From NCBI RefSeq assembly GCF_016827595.1, contig NZ_JAECMS010000001.1, positions 981,655-1,045,654 on the forward strand: DNA of 64,000 bases, written 5' to 3'. Under the pieces are notes generated by a model. That model searched no databases and was not told the DNA's origin. It saw only the letters and a list, made by a program, of their open reading frames with translations. Of the stretch, positions 25,296-34,370 are shown piece after piece. The translations under genes were made by a program, and so were the position numbers. Position 1 is the stretch's first letter; every line of letters starts with the position of its first letter. This DNA comes from Luteirhabdus pelagi. GTDB taxonomy: Bacteria > Bacteroidota > Bacteroidia > Flavobacteriales > Flavobacteriaceae.

Positions 25296-25751
25296 TTAAA
25301 TTGCTCTTTTAAAGATATAGCGCGTAACATAAATTCCGTTTGAGTCGCCTTTACCACCATAGCTTTCCACGCCACTATTTACAAAGGCAAGCTCCCAACC
25401 ATCTGCACTCATGGCATTCAGCTTCGAAGTGACCAATGCATCATTGGCTGCGATATTCTGGAAACGGATACCACCTAGATTAAAAAAGTTAAGCAACTTC
25501 GTTTCATCAAACCCCTTTACACGAATATCTGATCGATCGGATTTGTTACGAGAGTTATCTTCTTCCGTTTGGGTGGTGGTAAACTCCATATAGTCACGGC
25601 TTTCATTCGCCACAATCATGCGGGAACGTCCCACCCCATTTGGGACAATACTTTCCACAACCGTTACAATTTGAAATTCATAGGTTTCTTGGGCGTTTGA
25701 AGTGTGAATAGCACCAAGCAGTAAACATACAAGCAGTAAAAGTTTTTTCAT
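25296..25751 (-). CDS. Exported hypothetical protein
   Basis: 151 residues. The signal peptide (1-20) ends in SNAQ. The rest includes ETYEFQIVTVVES, a polar middle rich in Asp/Arg/Lys (NSRNKSDRSDIR), and a C-terminal block LNAMSADGWELAFVNSG...YVTRYIFKR. That block resembles small domains with a GWEL motif seen in other bacterial proteins of unknown role (DUF4177-like). No catalytic residues are evident. It is convergent with DAHP synthase, with a shared terminator. Confidence 0.7.
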   Translation of the reverse strand: MKKLLLLVCLLLGAIHTSNAQETYEFQIVTVVESIVPNGVGRSRMIVANESRDYMEFTTTQTEEDNSRNKSDRSDIRVKGFDETKLLNFFNLGGIRFQNIAANDALVTSKLNAMSADGWELAFVNSGVESYGGKGDSNGIYVTRYIFKRAI

Positions 25752-25843
25752 TGTAATTGGTTTTTAACGTGTTTTTAAAATAATGCGGTAAATATATATC
25801 ATTGAAAGGCGTGGTTCTCTTTTTTTTTCGAATTTTGTGGATC

Positions 25844-26794
25844 ATGAGGGGAACCGTATACAAATCGACCGGAAGTTGGTATACCGTTAAATCGGAACAA
25901 GGCGACTTTTACGAATGTAGAATAAAGGGGAAGTTCCGTATTGGAGGCATCAAAAGCACAAACCCCGTTGCTGTAGGCGATCATGTCGGGTTTGATGTGG
26001 AAACCAAGGGCGATGAGACCGTTGGAATCATCCATACTATCGAGGATCGAAAGAACTATATTATCCGTCGCTCAGTGAATCTTTCGAAACAAACCCACAT
26101 AATAGCGGCCAATATCGATACAGCCTTTTTATTGGTTACCCTTACCAATCCTATTACGTTCACACCCTTTATCGATCGCTTTTTGATCACTGCCGAAGCG
26201 TACGATATTGAAGCCATATTACTTTTCAACAAAATAGATACGCTTTCCGAAGAGGAGATGCTGGAGATGAAGTACTTGGCTTCACTCTATCGATCTATTG
26301 GTTACCATTGTATCGAAATTTCAGCTAAAACGGGTCATAACATTGAAAAGGTAAAAGATTTGATGGAAGAAAAGGTGTCTATGTTTTCCGGACACAGCGG
26401 CACTGGAAAATCGACCTTAGCCAATGCACTGGAACCAGGATTAGAATTAAAAACTGCTGAAATTTCGGACCAACATCGACAAGGACAGCATACCACAACA
26501 TTTGCCGAGATGTTCGATTTATCGTTTAATGCCCAGCTAATAGATACGCCTGGGATTCGAGGCTTTGGGGTGGTGGAAATGGAAGCCGAGGAAATAGGTG
26601 ATTACTTTCCAGAGTTTTTTGAGCGTAAACAGCACTGTAAGTTCCATAACTGTATGCACGTAAATGAGCCCAAATGCGCCATTAAGGAAGCGCTCGAGAA
26701 TAACGAAATTGCTTGGTCGCGCTATAAAACATACCTTCAGTTATTGGAGGGCGACGATGAGCCTTACAGAAGGGATATCTATTCAGAAAAATAA
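25844..26794 (+). CDS. rsgA: Ribosome small-subunit GTPase RsgA
   Basis: 316 residues from ATG 25844 (MRGTVYKSTGSWYTV); the longer in-frame start would lie upstream of a GAATTTTG -7-like box. OB fold first, then a circularly permuted GTPase (G4 NKID before G1 GHSGTGKST, then G3 DTPG), then a zinc site CKFHNCMHVNEPKC. It releases assembly factors from the 30S subunit. The dtd gene follows within 5 nt. Confidence 0.93.
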   Translation: MRGTVYKSTGSWYTVKSEQGDFYECRIKGKFRIGGIKSTNPVAVGDHVGFDVETKGDETVGIIHTIEDRKNYIIRRSVNLSKQTHIIAANIDTAFLLVTLTNPITFTPFIDRFLITAEAYDIEAILLFNKIDTLSEEEMLEMKYLASLYRSIGYHCIEISAKTGHNIEKVKDLMEEKVSMFSGHSGTGKSTLANALEPGLELKTAEISDQHRQGQHTTTFAEMFDLSFNAQLIDTPGIRGFGVVEMEAEEIGDYFPEFFERKQHCKFHNCMHVNEPKCAIKEALENNEIAWSRYKTYLQLLEGDDEPYRRDIYSEK

Positions 26795-26798
26795 CAAT

Positions 26799-27251
26799 AT
26801 GAGAGCAGTATTACAAAGGGTTTCGGAGGCTTCGGTGGAAGTAGACAGTAAAACGGTTGCTTCTATTAAACACGGATTAGTGGTATTGTTGGGTATTGAA
26901 GATGAGGATACATCAGATGATATCAGTTGGTTGACACGAAAGATTGCGAACCTCAGGATCTTCCCCGATGAAGAAAACCATATGAACATATCGCTAACCG
27001 ATAGTGGTGGGGAAATTATAGTTGTTAGTCAATTTACCCTACATGCTAGCACCAAAAAAGGAAATCGTCCATCTTTCATTAAGGCCGCAAAACCTGATAC
27101 TGCAGTGCAATTATACCAGCAGTTCGTGCAGCGACTTGAAAAAGAATTGGATGGAAAGGTGCAAACCGGTATATTTGGCGCGATGATGAATGTTTCATTG
27201 GTAAATGATGGCCCAGTAACCTTGGTTATCGATACCAAAAACAAGGAATAA
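26799..27251 (+). CDS. dtd: D-aminoacyl-tRNA deacylase
   Basis: 150 residues from ATG 26799; the longer frame overlapping rsgA is not homologous. DTD motifs MRAVLQRVSEASVEV, SQFTLHA (catalytic Ser-Gln-x-x-Thr) and NDGPVTLVIDT (Gly-cis-Pro). It removes D-amino acids and glycine mischarged on tRNAs. Starts 4 nt after the rsgA stop, so co-transcribed. Confidence 0.95.
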   Translation: MRAVLQRVSEASVEVDSKTVASIKHGLVVLLGIEDEDTSDDISWLTRKIANLRIFPDEENHMNISLTDSGGEIIVVSQFTLHASTKKGNRPSFIKAAKPDTAVQLYQQFVQRLEKELDGKVQTGIFGAMMNVSLVNDGPVTLVIDTKNKE

Positions 27252-27282
27252 ATTTCCGCTCCCCATAGTAAAATTTAGATTG

Positions 27283-29217
27283 ATGCCCCATAAATTTGTA
27301 CTCCTTGTACTGATACTTTTTTCAAGTTCATTGTGTGCGCAAGACAGTCATTATAACACGCTACTCCTTCCTTCAAAATTGAAGGAAAAGGCGAATAGCG
27401 TTACCTGGGAAGAAACCTATGAAGTTGATGTTCGTGAAGGCGACAAGATGATATATCGATATCGCACTGCGGTGGCCGTGTTGAATAAACTCGGCTCTGA
27501 TGATGTTTCGACCTACACTTATTATGATGATGACACCAAGGTAAAAAATATTGAAATCTGGGTCTATGATGCCCTGGGAAACGAAATTGAGCATTATAAA
27601 AAACGTGATTTTGATGACATCAGCGCCCATGATGGCATTTCAATTTATAATGATGATAGAGCGCTATATTTAGACTACACCCCTACCACTTATCCTTATA
27701 CTTTAGTGTTCGAGTCGGAAACCGAAAGTAACACCACCGCTTTCTTACCAACCTGGCGCCCAATTTGGGGCTACCATACCGGTACCAAAAGCAGTACCTA
27801 TACATTACGCTACGACCCTGCCAACAAACCTCGCTATTTATCAAAAAACCTTTCAGGGTTTGATATCAGTGTCACTGAAGAAGAAGATAGAATTGTTTGC
27901 ACGGCAAAGGATATAGCTCCTATTGTACCAGAAGCCTATAGTCTTTCGCATACTGAAATAGTTCCTCATATCGCTTTTCAGTTAGATGAATTCTATTTAA
28001 AAGGCGTAAAAGGAAATGGTCGGAATTGGAAGGAGTTGGGAAGCTGGATGGAGACCGCTCTGTTAAGCGACGGAAAAGAACTCCCCGAAAGCACTATTTC
28101 CCACGTTAAATCATTAGTAGCAAATGAGACTACCAACATCGGTAAGGCGAAAATAGTATATAATTATTTACAGAATAAAGTACGCTACATCAGTATTCAG
28201 GTAGGAATCGGAGGCTGGAAACCCATGCCAGCAGCCGATGTTGATCGATTGGGTTATGGCGATTGTAAAGCACTCACATTTTATACCAAGACCTTATTGG
28301 AAGCGGTCGGAGTTCCATCTTATTATACTGTGCTTTATGCAGGAGACCAAGAACGAGATCTGAATCCTGAGTTTTCTGGGATTATGGGAAACCATGTTAT
28401 TTTAGGAATTCCAGAAGGAGATGAAATTGTATGGCTGGAATGTACAAGCCAATTAAGTCCATTCGGATTTGGTGGAAATTTTTCAGACGATCGCGATGTT
28501 ATGGTCATTACTCCAGAAGGTGGAGCGATTGTACATACAAAGAAATTTTCGGCGCAGGAGAGCTTTCAATATCAAAATGCTGAAATTAAAGTAACACCCG
28601 AGGGTGGTATTCAAGGAGTTTTAACAACTAATTCTGGCGGCCTTCAATACGACGACAAATTTCATCTTGAAACTTATGATAAGGAAGAATTGGACGCCAG
28701 CTATAAAAATAGATGGGGATATATAAACGGATTATTTCTGAAAAACATTCACCTAGAAAACGACAAACAGAACATCCAATTTAAAGAAATCATCGATTTT
28801 CAAGCCCCAAATTTTGCCTCTAAGGTCGGGGATGGATTTTTGTTACCACTAAATGTTTTCAATAGAAGTGTAGACACTCCTCCTAGGAGCAGAAACCGTC
28901 GGTATGGTTTTAAAACGGCAACGGCATATCAGGATATCGACAGCATTAGCATCACTCTTCCCAAGACTTATAGAGCTGATGCATTACCTGAGCCCGTGAC
29001 GATTGAAAATGTCTTTGGAAGCTATGAGTTGAAGGTTGAGGAAGGCGACAACCGCCATCTCAATGTGTATAGATCGCTTACAATGCGGAAGGCTTCCTAT
29101 TCGAAAGAAGCGTATTCCGAATTTCGAAAATTTCTACGGAATATCTCCCGTTACGACAATAGTAAAATTTTAGTAATCCAAGATAAGACTCCCCCAAAAA
29201 CCCAAACAAATGATTAA
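27283..29217 (+). CDS. DUF3857 / transglutaminase-like exported protein, copy 1
   Basis: 644 residues from ATG 27283 (a TTG codon directly upstream was not used). Signal peptide ends in SLCAQ. N-terminal DUF3857 beta domain (about 30-230), then a transglutaminase-like core with GYGDCKALTFYTKTLLEAVG (Cys of a Cys-His-Asp triad, near residue 328), YTVLYAG, GNHVILGI (His) and WLECT (Asp replaced or shifted), then a DUF3858-like tail. Periplasmic function unknown; typical of Bacteroidota. Overlaps the next paralogue by 8 nt. Confidence 0.85.
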   Translation: MPHKFVLLVLILFSSSLCAQDSHYNTLLLPSKLKEKANSVTWEETYEVDVREGDKMIYRYRTAVAVLNKLGSDDVSTYTYYDDDTKVKNIEIWVYDALGNEIEHYKKRDFDDISAHDGISIYNDDRALYLDYTPTTYPYTLVFESETESNTTAFLPTWRPIWGYHTGTKSSTYTLRYDPANKPRYLSKNLSGFDISVTEEEDRIVCTAKDIAPIVPEAYSLSHTEIVPHIAFQLDEFYLKGVKGNGRNWKELGSWMETALLSDGKELPESTISHVKSLVANETTNIGKAKIVYNYLQNKVRYISIQVGIGGWKPMPAADVDRLGYGDCKALTFYTKTLLEAVGVPSYYTVLYAGDQERDLNPEFSGIMGNHVILGIPEGDEIVWLECTSQLSPFGFGGNFSDDRDVMVITPEGGAIVHTKKFSAQESFQYQNAEIKVTPEGGIQGVLTTNSGGLQYDDKFHLETYDKEELDASYKNRWGYINGLFLKNIHLENDKQNIQFKEIIDFQAPNFASKVGDGFLLPLNVFNRSVDTPPRSRNRRYGFKTATAYQDIDSISITLPKTYRADALPEPVTIENVFGSYELKVEEGDNRHLNVYRSLTMRKASYSKEAYSEFRKFLRNISRYDNSKILVIQDKTPPKTQTND

Positions 29218-31237
29218 AAAGATTACACTCCTCTGTATTTTTATTTCAACCTTCTCTTTTGGACAAGATTTTAGATTTGGAAAGGTTTCCAAAGAGGAAC
29301 TTATGGAAAAACAGCACCCTAAATATCCAGAAGCCGATGCGGCAATTTTATATCGTGAAACAAAGACACACTTTGAGTATAGCCAAAATACCGATTTTCA
29401 TACCGTAACTGAAGTATTTGAACGCATCAAAATTTACAACAAGGCCGGAATGGATTGGGCGAAAAAAGCGATAAAACTTTATCAAGGAAATGGTGTCATG
29501 AACGACAAAGTAAGTGGTCTAAAAGGATATACCTACTATTTGGACGGGAATAAGGTAAAAGATGAGAAACTCCGTAATGATGGTATATTTGAAGAAGAAG
29601 TAAGTGAGTTCATGGAGGTTGTACGTTTTGCACTCCCCAACGTTACCGAGGGTTCAATAATTGAATTCAAATACACCTTACGGTCTCCTTTTATCGGAGA
29701 CATAGAGCCCTATCGGTTTCAGGAAGAGATTCCGGTTAATAAAATTGAAATGAGGTTTAGTGCCCCAGAGTACTTTAATTATAAATTGCACCAACGCGGA
29801 GGGCTATCATATAACATCAATGAGAGTGGAGGCGAACGCACTATTAACTATACGTACGAATCCCGACCTCAAAATAGAAATGGAACATACGGATCAAACC
29901 TACAGCGCGAAACAGTTAATACAAAGCTCACATTTACCGAAAAAGACTATGAAGTATCATTAACCGATGTTCCACCTATTGAAAAAGAGGCATATGCAGG
30001 CAACATCAATAATTATACTGCCACACTTCAGTTCGAATTATCCTATATTAGCATTCCAAACAGGCCCTTAAAAATGGTGTCCACAAATTGGGACAATGTA
30101 TCGGAGTCGATATATAAGTCTAGCGGGTTTGGAAAACAATTGGCTAAAAGCAACTATTTCGATAAAGATTTAAATCGAATATTAAAGGATGCTTCCAATA
30201 ACACTGAAAAGGCCATTCGAATCTTTGAATATGTGAAAGCAAAAATGAATTGGAATGGATACCTTGGAATATATTCTCAAGAAGGGGTTAGAGATGCTTA
30301 TAAAAAAGAGGTTGGTAATGCAGCTGATATTAATTTAATGCTGGTTGCCATGTTACGAAATGCAGGTATCGATGCGAATCCTATATTAGTGAGTACAAAA
30401 TCGCATGGTATTCCAATTTTTCCGACACGCAATGGTTTCAATTTTGTAATCGCAGGAGTGGAAATACAAAATTCTGTAGTTTTAATGGATGCTACGGACA
30501 AAGAAAGTATCCCTAATCTGCTTCAGGAAGAATTACTGAACTGGAAAGGTAGGCTAATCAGAGAAGATGGGAGTTCTGCTTGGGTATCACTTATGCCAAA
30601 AGACATTGCAATGGAAAGCTGTATGATGCAATATTCTATAGACCCCCAAGATCTGATAGCAATCGGATCGACAAGAACTCAATATTCAGGACATTTTGCC
30701 ATGAGTAATCGTTCTAATTTTCGAAATGTATCTAACTCAGATAGAATTAAGCTATTAGAAAAATCAATGACAGGGGTAGAAATTGATAGTTCATCTATTG
30801 CAAAAATGGAGAATAGCTACGAACCTCTTAAGCTAACTTTTGACTTCCATGCTCCAGAAGCCGTAGAAAAAATTAGTGACAAACTATATTTGTCACCTAT
30901 GCTTTTTCAAGCAATTGAAGAAAACCCATTTAAATTGGACGAACGTAAATACCCAATAGACTTTGGGTATCCGCACATGAAAAGGTACTTAATTACAATT
31001 TCGATTCCAGAGGGATATACTGTAGAGACCATTCCTGAAAGTGTTAATTTTGTTATTCCTAATGGTAAGGGTTCTTTTAAATATATTGTAAATAGTACGA
31101 ACAATATGCTTCAGTGCTCTGTCGAATTTTCAATAGAAAATTCATTTATGGCTTCAAATGCCTATCCAGAAATAAAGAAGCTATTTGAAATAATGGTGAA
31201 AAAAGAAAACGAAAAAATAGTTCTTACAAAAGTCTAA
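29210..31237 (+). CDS. DUF3857 exported protein, copy 2 with altered transglutaminase site
   Basis: 675 residues; signal peptide ends in SFGQ. DUF3857 domain at about 50-260. The transglutaminase region reads RDAYKKEVGNAADINLMLVAMLRNAG, so the catalytic Cys of the GDCKA motif is replaced by Ala (GNAADIN) and the His block reads GFNFVIAG. It is therefore probably catalytically dead. The tail ends in KKLFEIMVKKENEKIVL. It follows copy 1 with an 8-nt overlap, and the pair may form an active/inactive partnership. Base use is more AT-rich than the neighbours towards its 3' half. Confidence 0.83.
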   Translation: MIKKITLLCIFISTFSFGQDFRFGKVSKEELMEKQHPKYPEADAAILYRETKTHFEYSQNTDFHTVTEVFERIKIYNKAGMDWAKKAIKLYQGNGVMNDKVSGLKGYTYYLDGNKVKDEKLRNDGIFEEEVSEFMEVVRFALPNVTEGSIIEFKYTLRSPFIGDIEPYRFQEEIPVNKIEMRFSAPEYFNYKLHQRGGLSYNINESGGERTINYTYESRPQNRNGTYGSNLQRETVNTKLTFTEKDYEVSLTDVPPIEKEAYAGNINNYTATLQFELSYISIPNRPLKMVSTNWDNVSESIYKSSGFGKQLAKSNYFDKDLNRILKDASNNTEKAIRIFEYVKAKMNWNGYLGIYSQEGVRDAYKKEVGNAADINLMLVAMLRNAGIDANPILVSTKSHGIPIFPTRNGFNFVIAGVEIQNSVVLMDATDKESIPNLLQEELLNWKGRLIREDGSSAWVSLMPKDIAMESCMMQYSIDPQDLIAIGSTRTQYSGHFAMSNRSNFRNVSNSDRIKLLEKSMTGVEIDSSSIAKMENSYEPLKLTFDFHAPEAVEKISDKLYLSPMLFQAIEENPFKLDERKYPIDFGYPHMKRYLITISIPEGYTVETIPESVNFVIPNGKGSFKYIVNSTNNMLQCSVEFSIENSFMASNAYPEIKKLFEIMVKKENEKIVLTKV

Positions 31238-31239
31238 CT

Positions 31240-31566
31240 ATGAAACTGAACGATGCACAAAAAGCTGTCGATGAATGGATCCAGGAACACGGGGTTCGCT
31301 ATTTCGATGAACTTACAAATATGGCCCAACTTACCGAAGAGGTCGGTGAAGTTGCTCGAATCATTGCGCGTCGTTATGGCGAACAGAGTGAAAAACCAAG
31401 CGATAAGGATAAGGATTTAGGTGAAGAATTAGCCGATGTCGTATTCGTGGTCTTGTGCTTAGCAAACCAAACCGGAACAGATCTGCAGAAGGCCTTCGAC
31501 AAAAAACTTGCGTTGAAGGCCAAACGCGATCACGATCGTCACCATTCCAACAAAAAACTGAAATAA
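31240..31566 (+). CDS. MazG-like nucleotide pyrophosphohydrolase
   Basis: 108 residues. The single MazG domain has the metal-binding EEVGEVARI and DLGEELADVVFVVLCLA motifs, followed by a basic Lys/Arg/His tail (KAKRDHDRHHSNKK). Predicted to hydrolyse NTPs or dNTPs to NMP and pyrophosphate as a house-cleaning enzyme. It starts 2 nt after the DUF3857 gene. Confidence 0.88.
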   Translation: MKLNDAQKAVDEWIQEHGVRYFDELTNMAQLTEEVGEVARIIARRYGEQSEKPSDKDKDLGEELADVVFVVLCLANQTGTDLQKAFDKKLALKAKRDHDRHHSNKKLK

Positions 31567-31629
31567 GCGAGAAGTAAGCGAATACATCCATCTTCTTAGT
31601 GTAGAAACTTAATATGAAATCGGAATAAA

Positions 31630-31869
31630 ATGTTTCAAAAAGTAATTCAACATAAAGGCTTTTGGCGCTCGGTAGTTTCTCTTGGACTCGCATTTATAAT
31701 TTTGTTTCATCTCATAAAATGGGCAATAGAAGGGTTTACTGTTAGCTATTTTACCAAACAAGATCCGCTACTTTTCTTTGGCGGCACTATTTTAGCAGGA
31801 TTATTCTATGGCTTCTTGGTATCTTTCGGAAAGTTCCGAAGAAAAATAAAAGAGCAACAAGGCCAATAA
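31630..31869 (+). CDS. Small two-span membrane protein
   Basis: 79 residues with two hydrophobic helices (about 14-31 and 44-65) and a basic end (FGKFRRKIKEQQGQ). No named family is recognised. Its TAA overlaps the aroA start by one base (TAATG), so the two are translationally coupled. Confidence 0.7.
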   Translation: MFQKVIQHKGFWRSVVSLGLAFIILFHLIKWAIEGFTVSYFTKQDPLLFFGGTILAGLFYGFLVSFGKFRRKIKEQQGQ

Positions 31870-33101
31870 TGATAGCGTTTCTTTCAACCGGTAAGATTCC
31901 GGAGCGCCAACCAAAAATAAGCATACCTGGTTCCAAAAGTGTTTCCAATAGATTGCTGATCCTGCAAGCATGCTATCCTACCATCAATATCGAGAATATA
32001 TCTGATAGCGACGACACCAAAGCTATTGAAAAGGCACTGCAAAATCCCACCAATACAATCAACATTGGTCATGCGGGAACTGCCATGCGCTTTTTAACAG
32101 CCTATTTTGCTTCGCAGGAAGGAAGTACTGTCATGCTTACCGGTAGCGAACGCATGCAACAGCGCCCTATTGAACCCCTGGTTACTGCGCTTAAAAAGTT
32201 AGGTGCTTCCATTTCCTATACAGGTAAAAAAGGATATCCGCCATTGGCCATCGAGGGCAAACCATTGCAAGGCGGTGCAATTGAAATCGACGCCTCCATT
32301 AGCAGTCAGTTTCTCTCCGCCTTACTACTTGTAGCCACTTCTTTCAAAAACGGACTTCAGCTTCACCTGAAAGGCACCATTACCTCCCGTCCCTACTTGG
32401 AAATGACACTTTCACTGTTACAACAGTTAGGCATAGCTGTTCAGTTCAACGGAAATACGATTTCAATTCTACCCAAAAAGGAAGTATCACCAACCCGCAT
32501 TGCGGTAGAACCCGATTGGAGCTCGGCCTCTTATTTTTACAGCGCATTGGCACTACTGCCAAAACCGATGACCTTCGAATTATTGCATTTTTCAGAAACA
32601 TCATTGCAAGGAGACGCCGTCTTATCCTCTTTGTATAAATCTTTCGGTGTAACCACAACATTTACCGAAAGTGGAATGCTATTGCGTAACGATGTACCTA
32701 CACAAGAATCCGAAATAAACCTAGATTTAATCGAGCAGCCCGATCTTGCGCAAACCATAGTTGTAACAGCTTTAGGACTGGGAAAGGCCTGTACTATTTC
32801 AGGCTTACGCACCCTAAAAATAAAAGAGACAGATCGGTTGCAAGCCTTACAGAACGAAATAAAAAAACTAGGCGCCACCGTTACTATAACCGACGATTCC
32901 ATCTGTCTTGAGCCTATCACTTCCCTAACACGCAACTGTACTATCGCCACCTATCACGACCATCGTATGGCGATGGCTTTTGCGCCACTTGCCGCAAGGG
33001 TTCCCATTCGGATCGAAAACCCGCAGGTAGTTACCAAATCTTTCACCACTTTTTGGAAAGAATTGGAAAAAATCGGAATATCGGTCACTTTTCAAGAATA
33101 A
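31869..33101 (+). CDS. aroA: 3-phosphoshikimate 1-carboxyvinyltransferase (EPSP synthase)
   Basis: 410 residues. PGSKSVSNRLLILQA, GHAGTAMRFLTAYFA, KETDRLQAL and the C-terminal DHRMAMAFAPLA are the active-site motifs. It joins shikimate 3-phosphate and PEP in the cytosol. It belongs to the same pathway as the DAHP synthase at 24.2 kb but has no attenuator-like leader; its start is coupled to the small membrane protein. Somewhat shorter than the usual 425-435 residues, as in other Flavobacteriia. Confidence 0.95.
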   Translation: MIAFLSTGKIPERQPKISIPGSKSVSNRLLILQACYPTINIENISDSDDTKAIEKALQNPTNTINIGHAGTAMRFLTAYFASQEGSTVMLTGSERMQQRPIEPLVTALKKLGASISYTGKKGYPPLAIEGKPLQGGAIEIDASISSQFLSALLLVATSFKNGLQLHLKGTITSRPYLEMTLSLLQQLGIAVQFNGNTISILPKKEVSPTRIAVEPDWSSASYFYSALALLPKPMTFELLHFSETSLQGDAVLSSLYKSFGVTTTFTESGMLLRNDVPTQESEINLDLIEQPDLAQTIVVTALGLGKACTISGLRTLKIKETDRLQALQNEIKKLGATVTITDDSICLEPITSLTRNCTIATYHDHRMAMAFAPLAARVPIRIENPQVVTKSFTTFWKELEKIGISVTFQE

Positions 33102-33113
33102 ATTGCTCATTTA

Positions 33114-33146
33114 CTTGACATCCCCTATACTGACATTGTATATTTG
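33114..33146 (+). promoter_or_regulatory. queA promoter
   Basis: CTTG (33114-33117), 21 nt, then TATATTTG (33139-33146), a perfect -7 box. The start of transcription near 33153 rules out the longer frame beginning at 33144. Confidence 0.65.
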
Positions 33147-33182
33147 CAACTTTTTAAAGCTAAAAAGCAACTTGCTATGGGA

Positions 33183-34232
33183 ATGAAACTCTCGAATTTC
33201 AATTTCGACCTTCCAAAAGAATTATTAGCAGAATATCCTGCTCCAAATCGCGATGAAGCGCGCTTAATGGTACTAAACCGAAAGGAAAAAACCATCGAGC
33301 ATAAAATGTTCAAGGACCTTATCGATTATTTTGAAGAAGATGATGTATTGGTGTTGAACAACACAAAGGTTTTTCCTGCGCGACTTTTTGGTAATAAGGA
33401 GAAAACAGGCGCTCGTATCGAAGTATTTTTACTTCGTGAACTGAATCCTGAAACAAGATTATGGGACGTATTGGTAGATCCCGCTCGTAAGATCAGAATC
33501 GGAAACAAACTGTACTTTGGCGAAGACGAATCGTTGGTAGCTGAGGTAATCGATAATACAACCTCTCGCGGACGTACTCTTCGGTTCCTTTTCGATGGTT
33601 CATATGAAGAGTTCCGGAAAAAATTGACCGAGCTTGGCGAAACACCACTTCCAAAATATATTAAACGCGATGTGGAACCTGAAGATGCAGATCGTTACCA
33701 AACCATCTTTGCAAAAGAGGAAGGTGCTGTTGCAGCGCCAACCGCGGGTCTTCACTTTTCTAAGCATTTGCTAAAGCGACTTGAAATTAAGGGAATCAAT
33801 TTCGCAGAGATTACGCTTCACGTAGGACTCGGAACGTTCAGTCCTGTAGAGGTGGAAGACCTCAGCAAACATAAGATGGATTCAGAGGAAATTCATATTC
33901 CAGACAATACCGTTAGCACTATTAACACTGGGATTCAACGCAAGAAACGTGTCTGCGCCGTCGGGACCACGGTTATGCGTGCATTGGAAAGCTCGGTTTC
34001 TTCAGCAAACACGCTAAATCCGTACACAGGATGGACGAATAAATTCATTTTTCCTCCGTACGATTTCAGTATTGCGAACTGTATGGTGACTAACTTCCAT
34101 ACCCCTAAATCGACACTCTTAATGATGGTATCGGCCTTTGCTGGTCACGATTTCATGAAGGAAGCGTATGAAGAGGCTGTAAAAGAGAAATATCGATTCT
34201 TCACCTATGGTGATGCGATGTTGATTTTATAA
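33183..34232 (+). CDS. queA: tRNA preQ1(34) S-adenosylmethionine ribosyltransferase-isomerase
   Basis: 349 residues from ATG 33183 ([19 protein letters not shown], the usual family start; ATG 33177 is the alternative). Motifs [19 protein letters not shown] and [10 protein letters not shown] are typical. It makes epoxyqueuosine in the wobble position of tRNAs using SAM. A perfect TAnnTTTG promoter precedes it and a strong terminator follows, so it is monocistronic. Confidence 0.95.
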   Translation: MKLSNFNFDLPKELLAEYPAPNRDEARLMVLNRKEKTIEHKMFKDLIDYFEEDDVLVLNNTKVFPARLFGNKEKTGARIEVFLLRELNPETRLWDVLVDPARKIRIGNKLYFGEDESLVAEVIDNTTSRGRTLRFLFDGSYEEFRKKLTELGETPLPKYIKRDVEPEDADRYQTIFAKEEGAVAAPTAGLHFSKHLLKRLEIKGINFAEITLHVGLGTFSPVEVEDLSKHKMDSEEIHIPDNTVSTINTGIQRKKRVCAVGTTVMRALESSVSSANTLNPYTGWTNKFIFPPYDFSIANCMVTNFHTPKSTLLMMVSAFAGHDFMKEAYEEAVKEKYRFFTYGDAMLIL

Positions 34233-34250
34233 CAAATCCTTACTATAAGT

Positions 34251-34277
34251 AAAAAGCCTGCAATCTGCAGGCTTTTT
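34251..34277 (+). terminator. Terminator after queA
   Basis: Twelve-base perfect stem AAAAAGCCTGCA/TGCAGGCTTTTT with a 3-nt loop and trailing T run. Confidence 0.92.
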
Positions 34278-34370
34278 TTATATACAATACATCGGTTTTT
34301 CATCTGAAAGTAAAAAGTTTACGAAAAATATTGTATCTTGATTTGTTGAATCCAAAAGGAGATTTTTCGA

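Noticed and set aside
32537-32950. 137-codon frame antisense to aroA
   Set aside because: Lies wholly inside aroA on the other strand, with codon use typical of a shadow frame and no family features.
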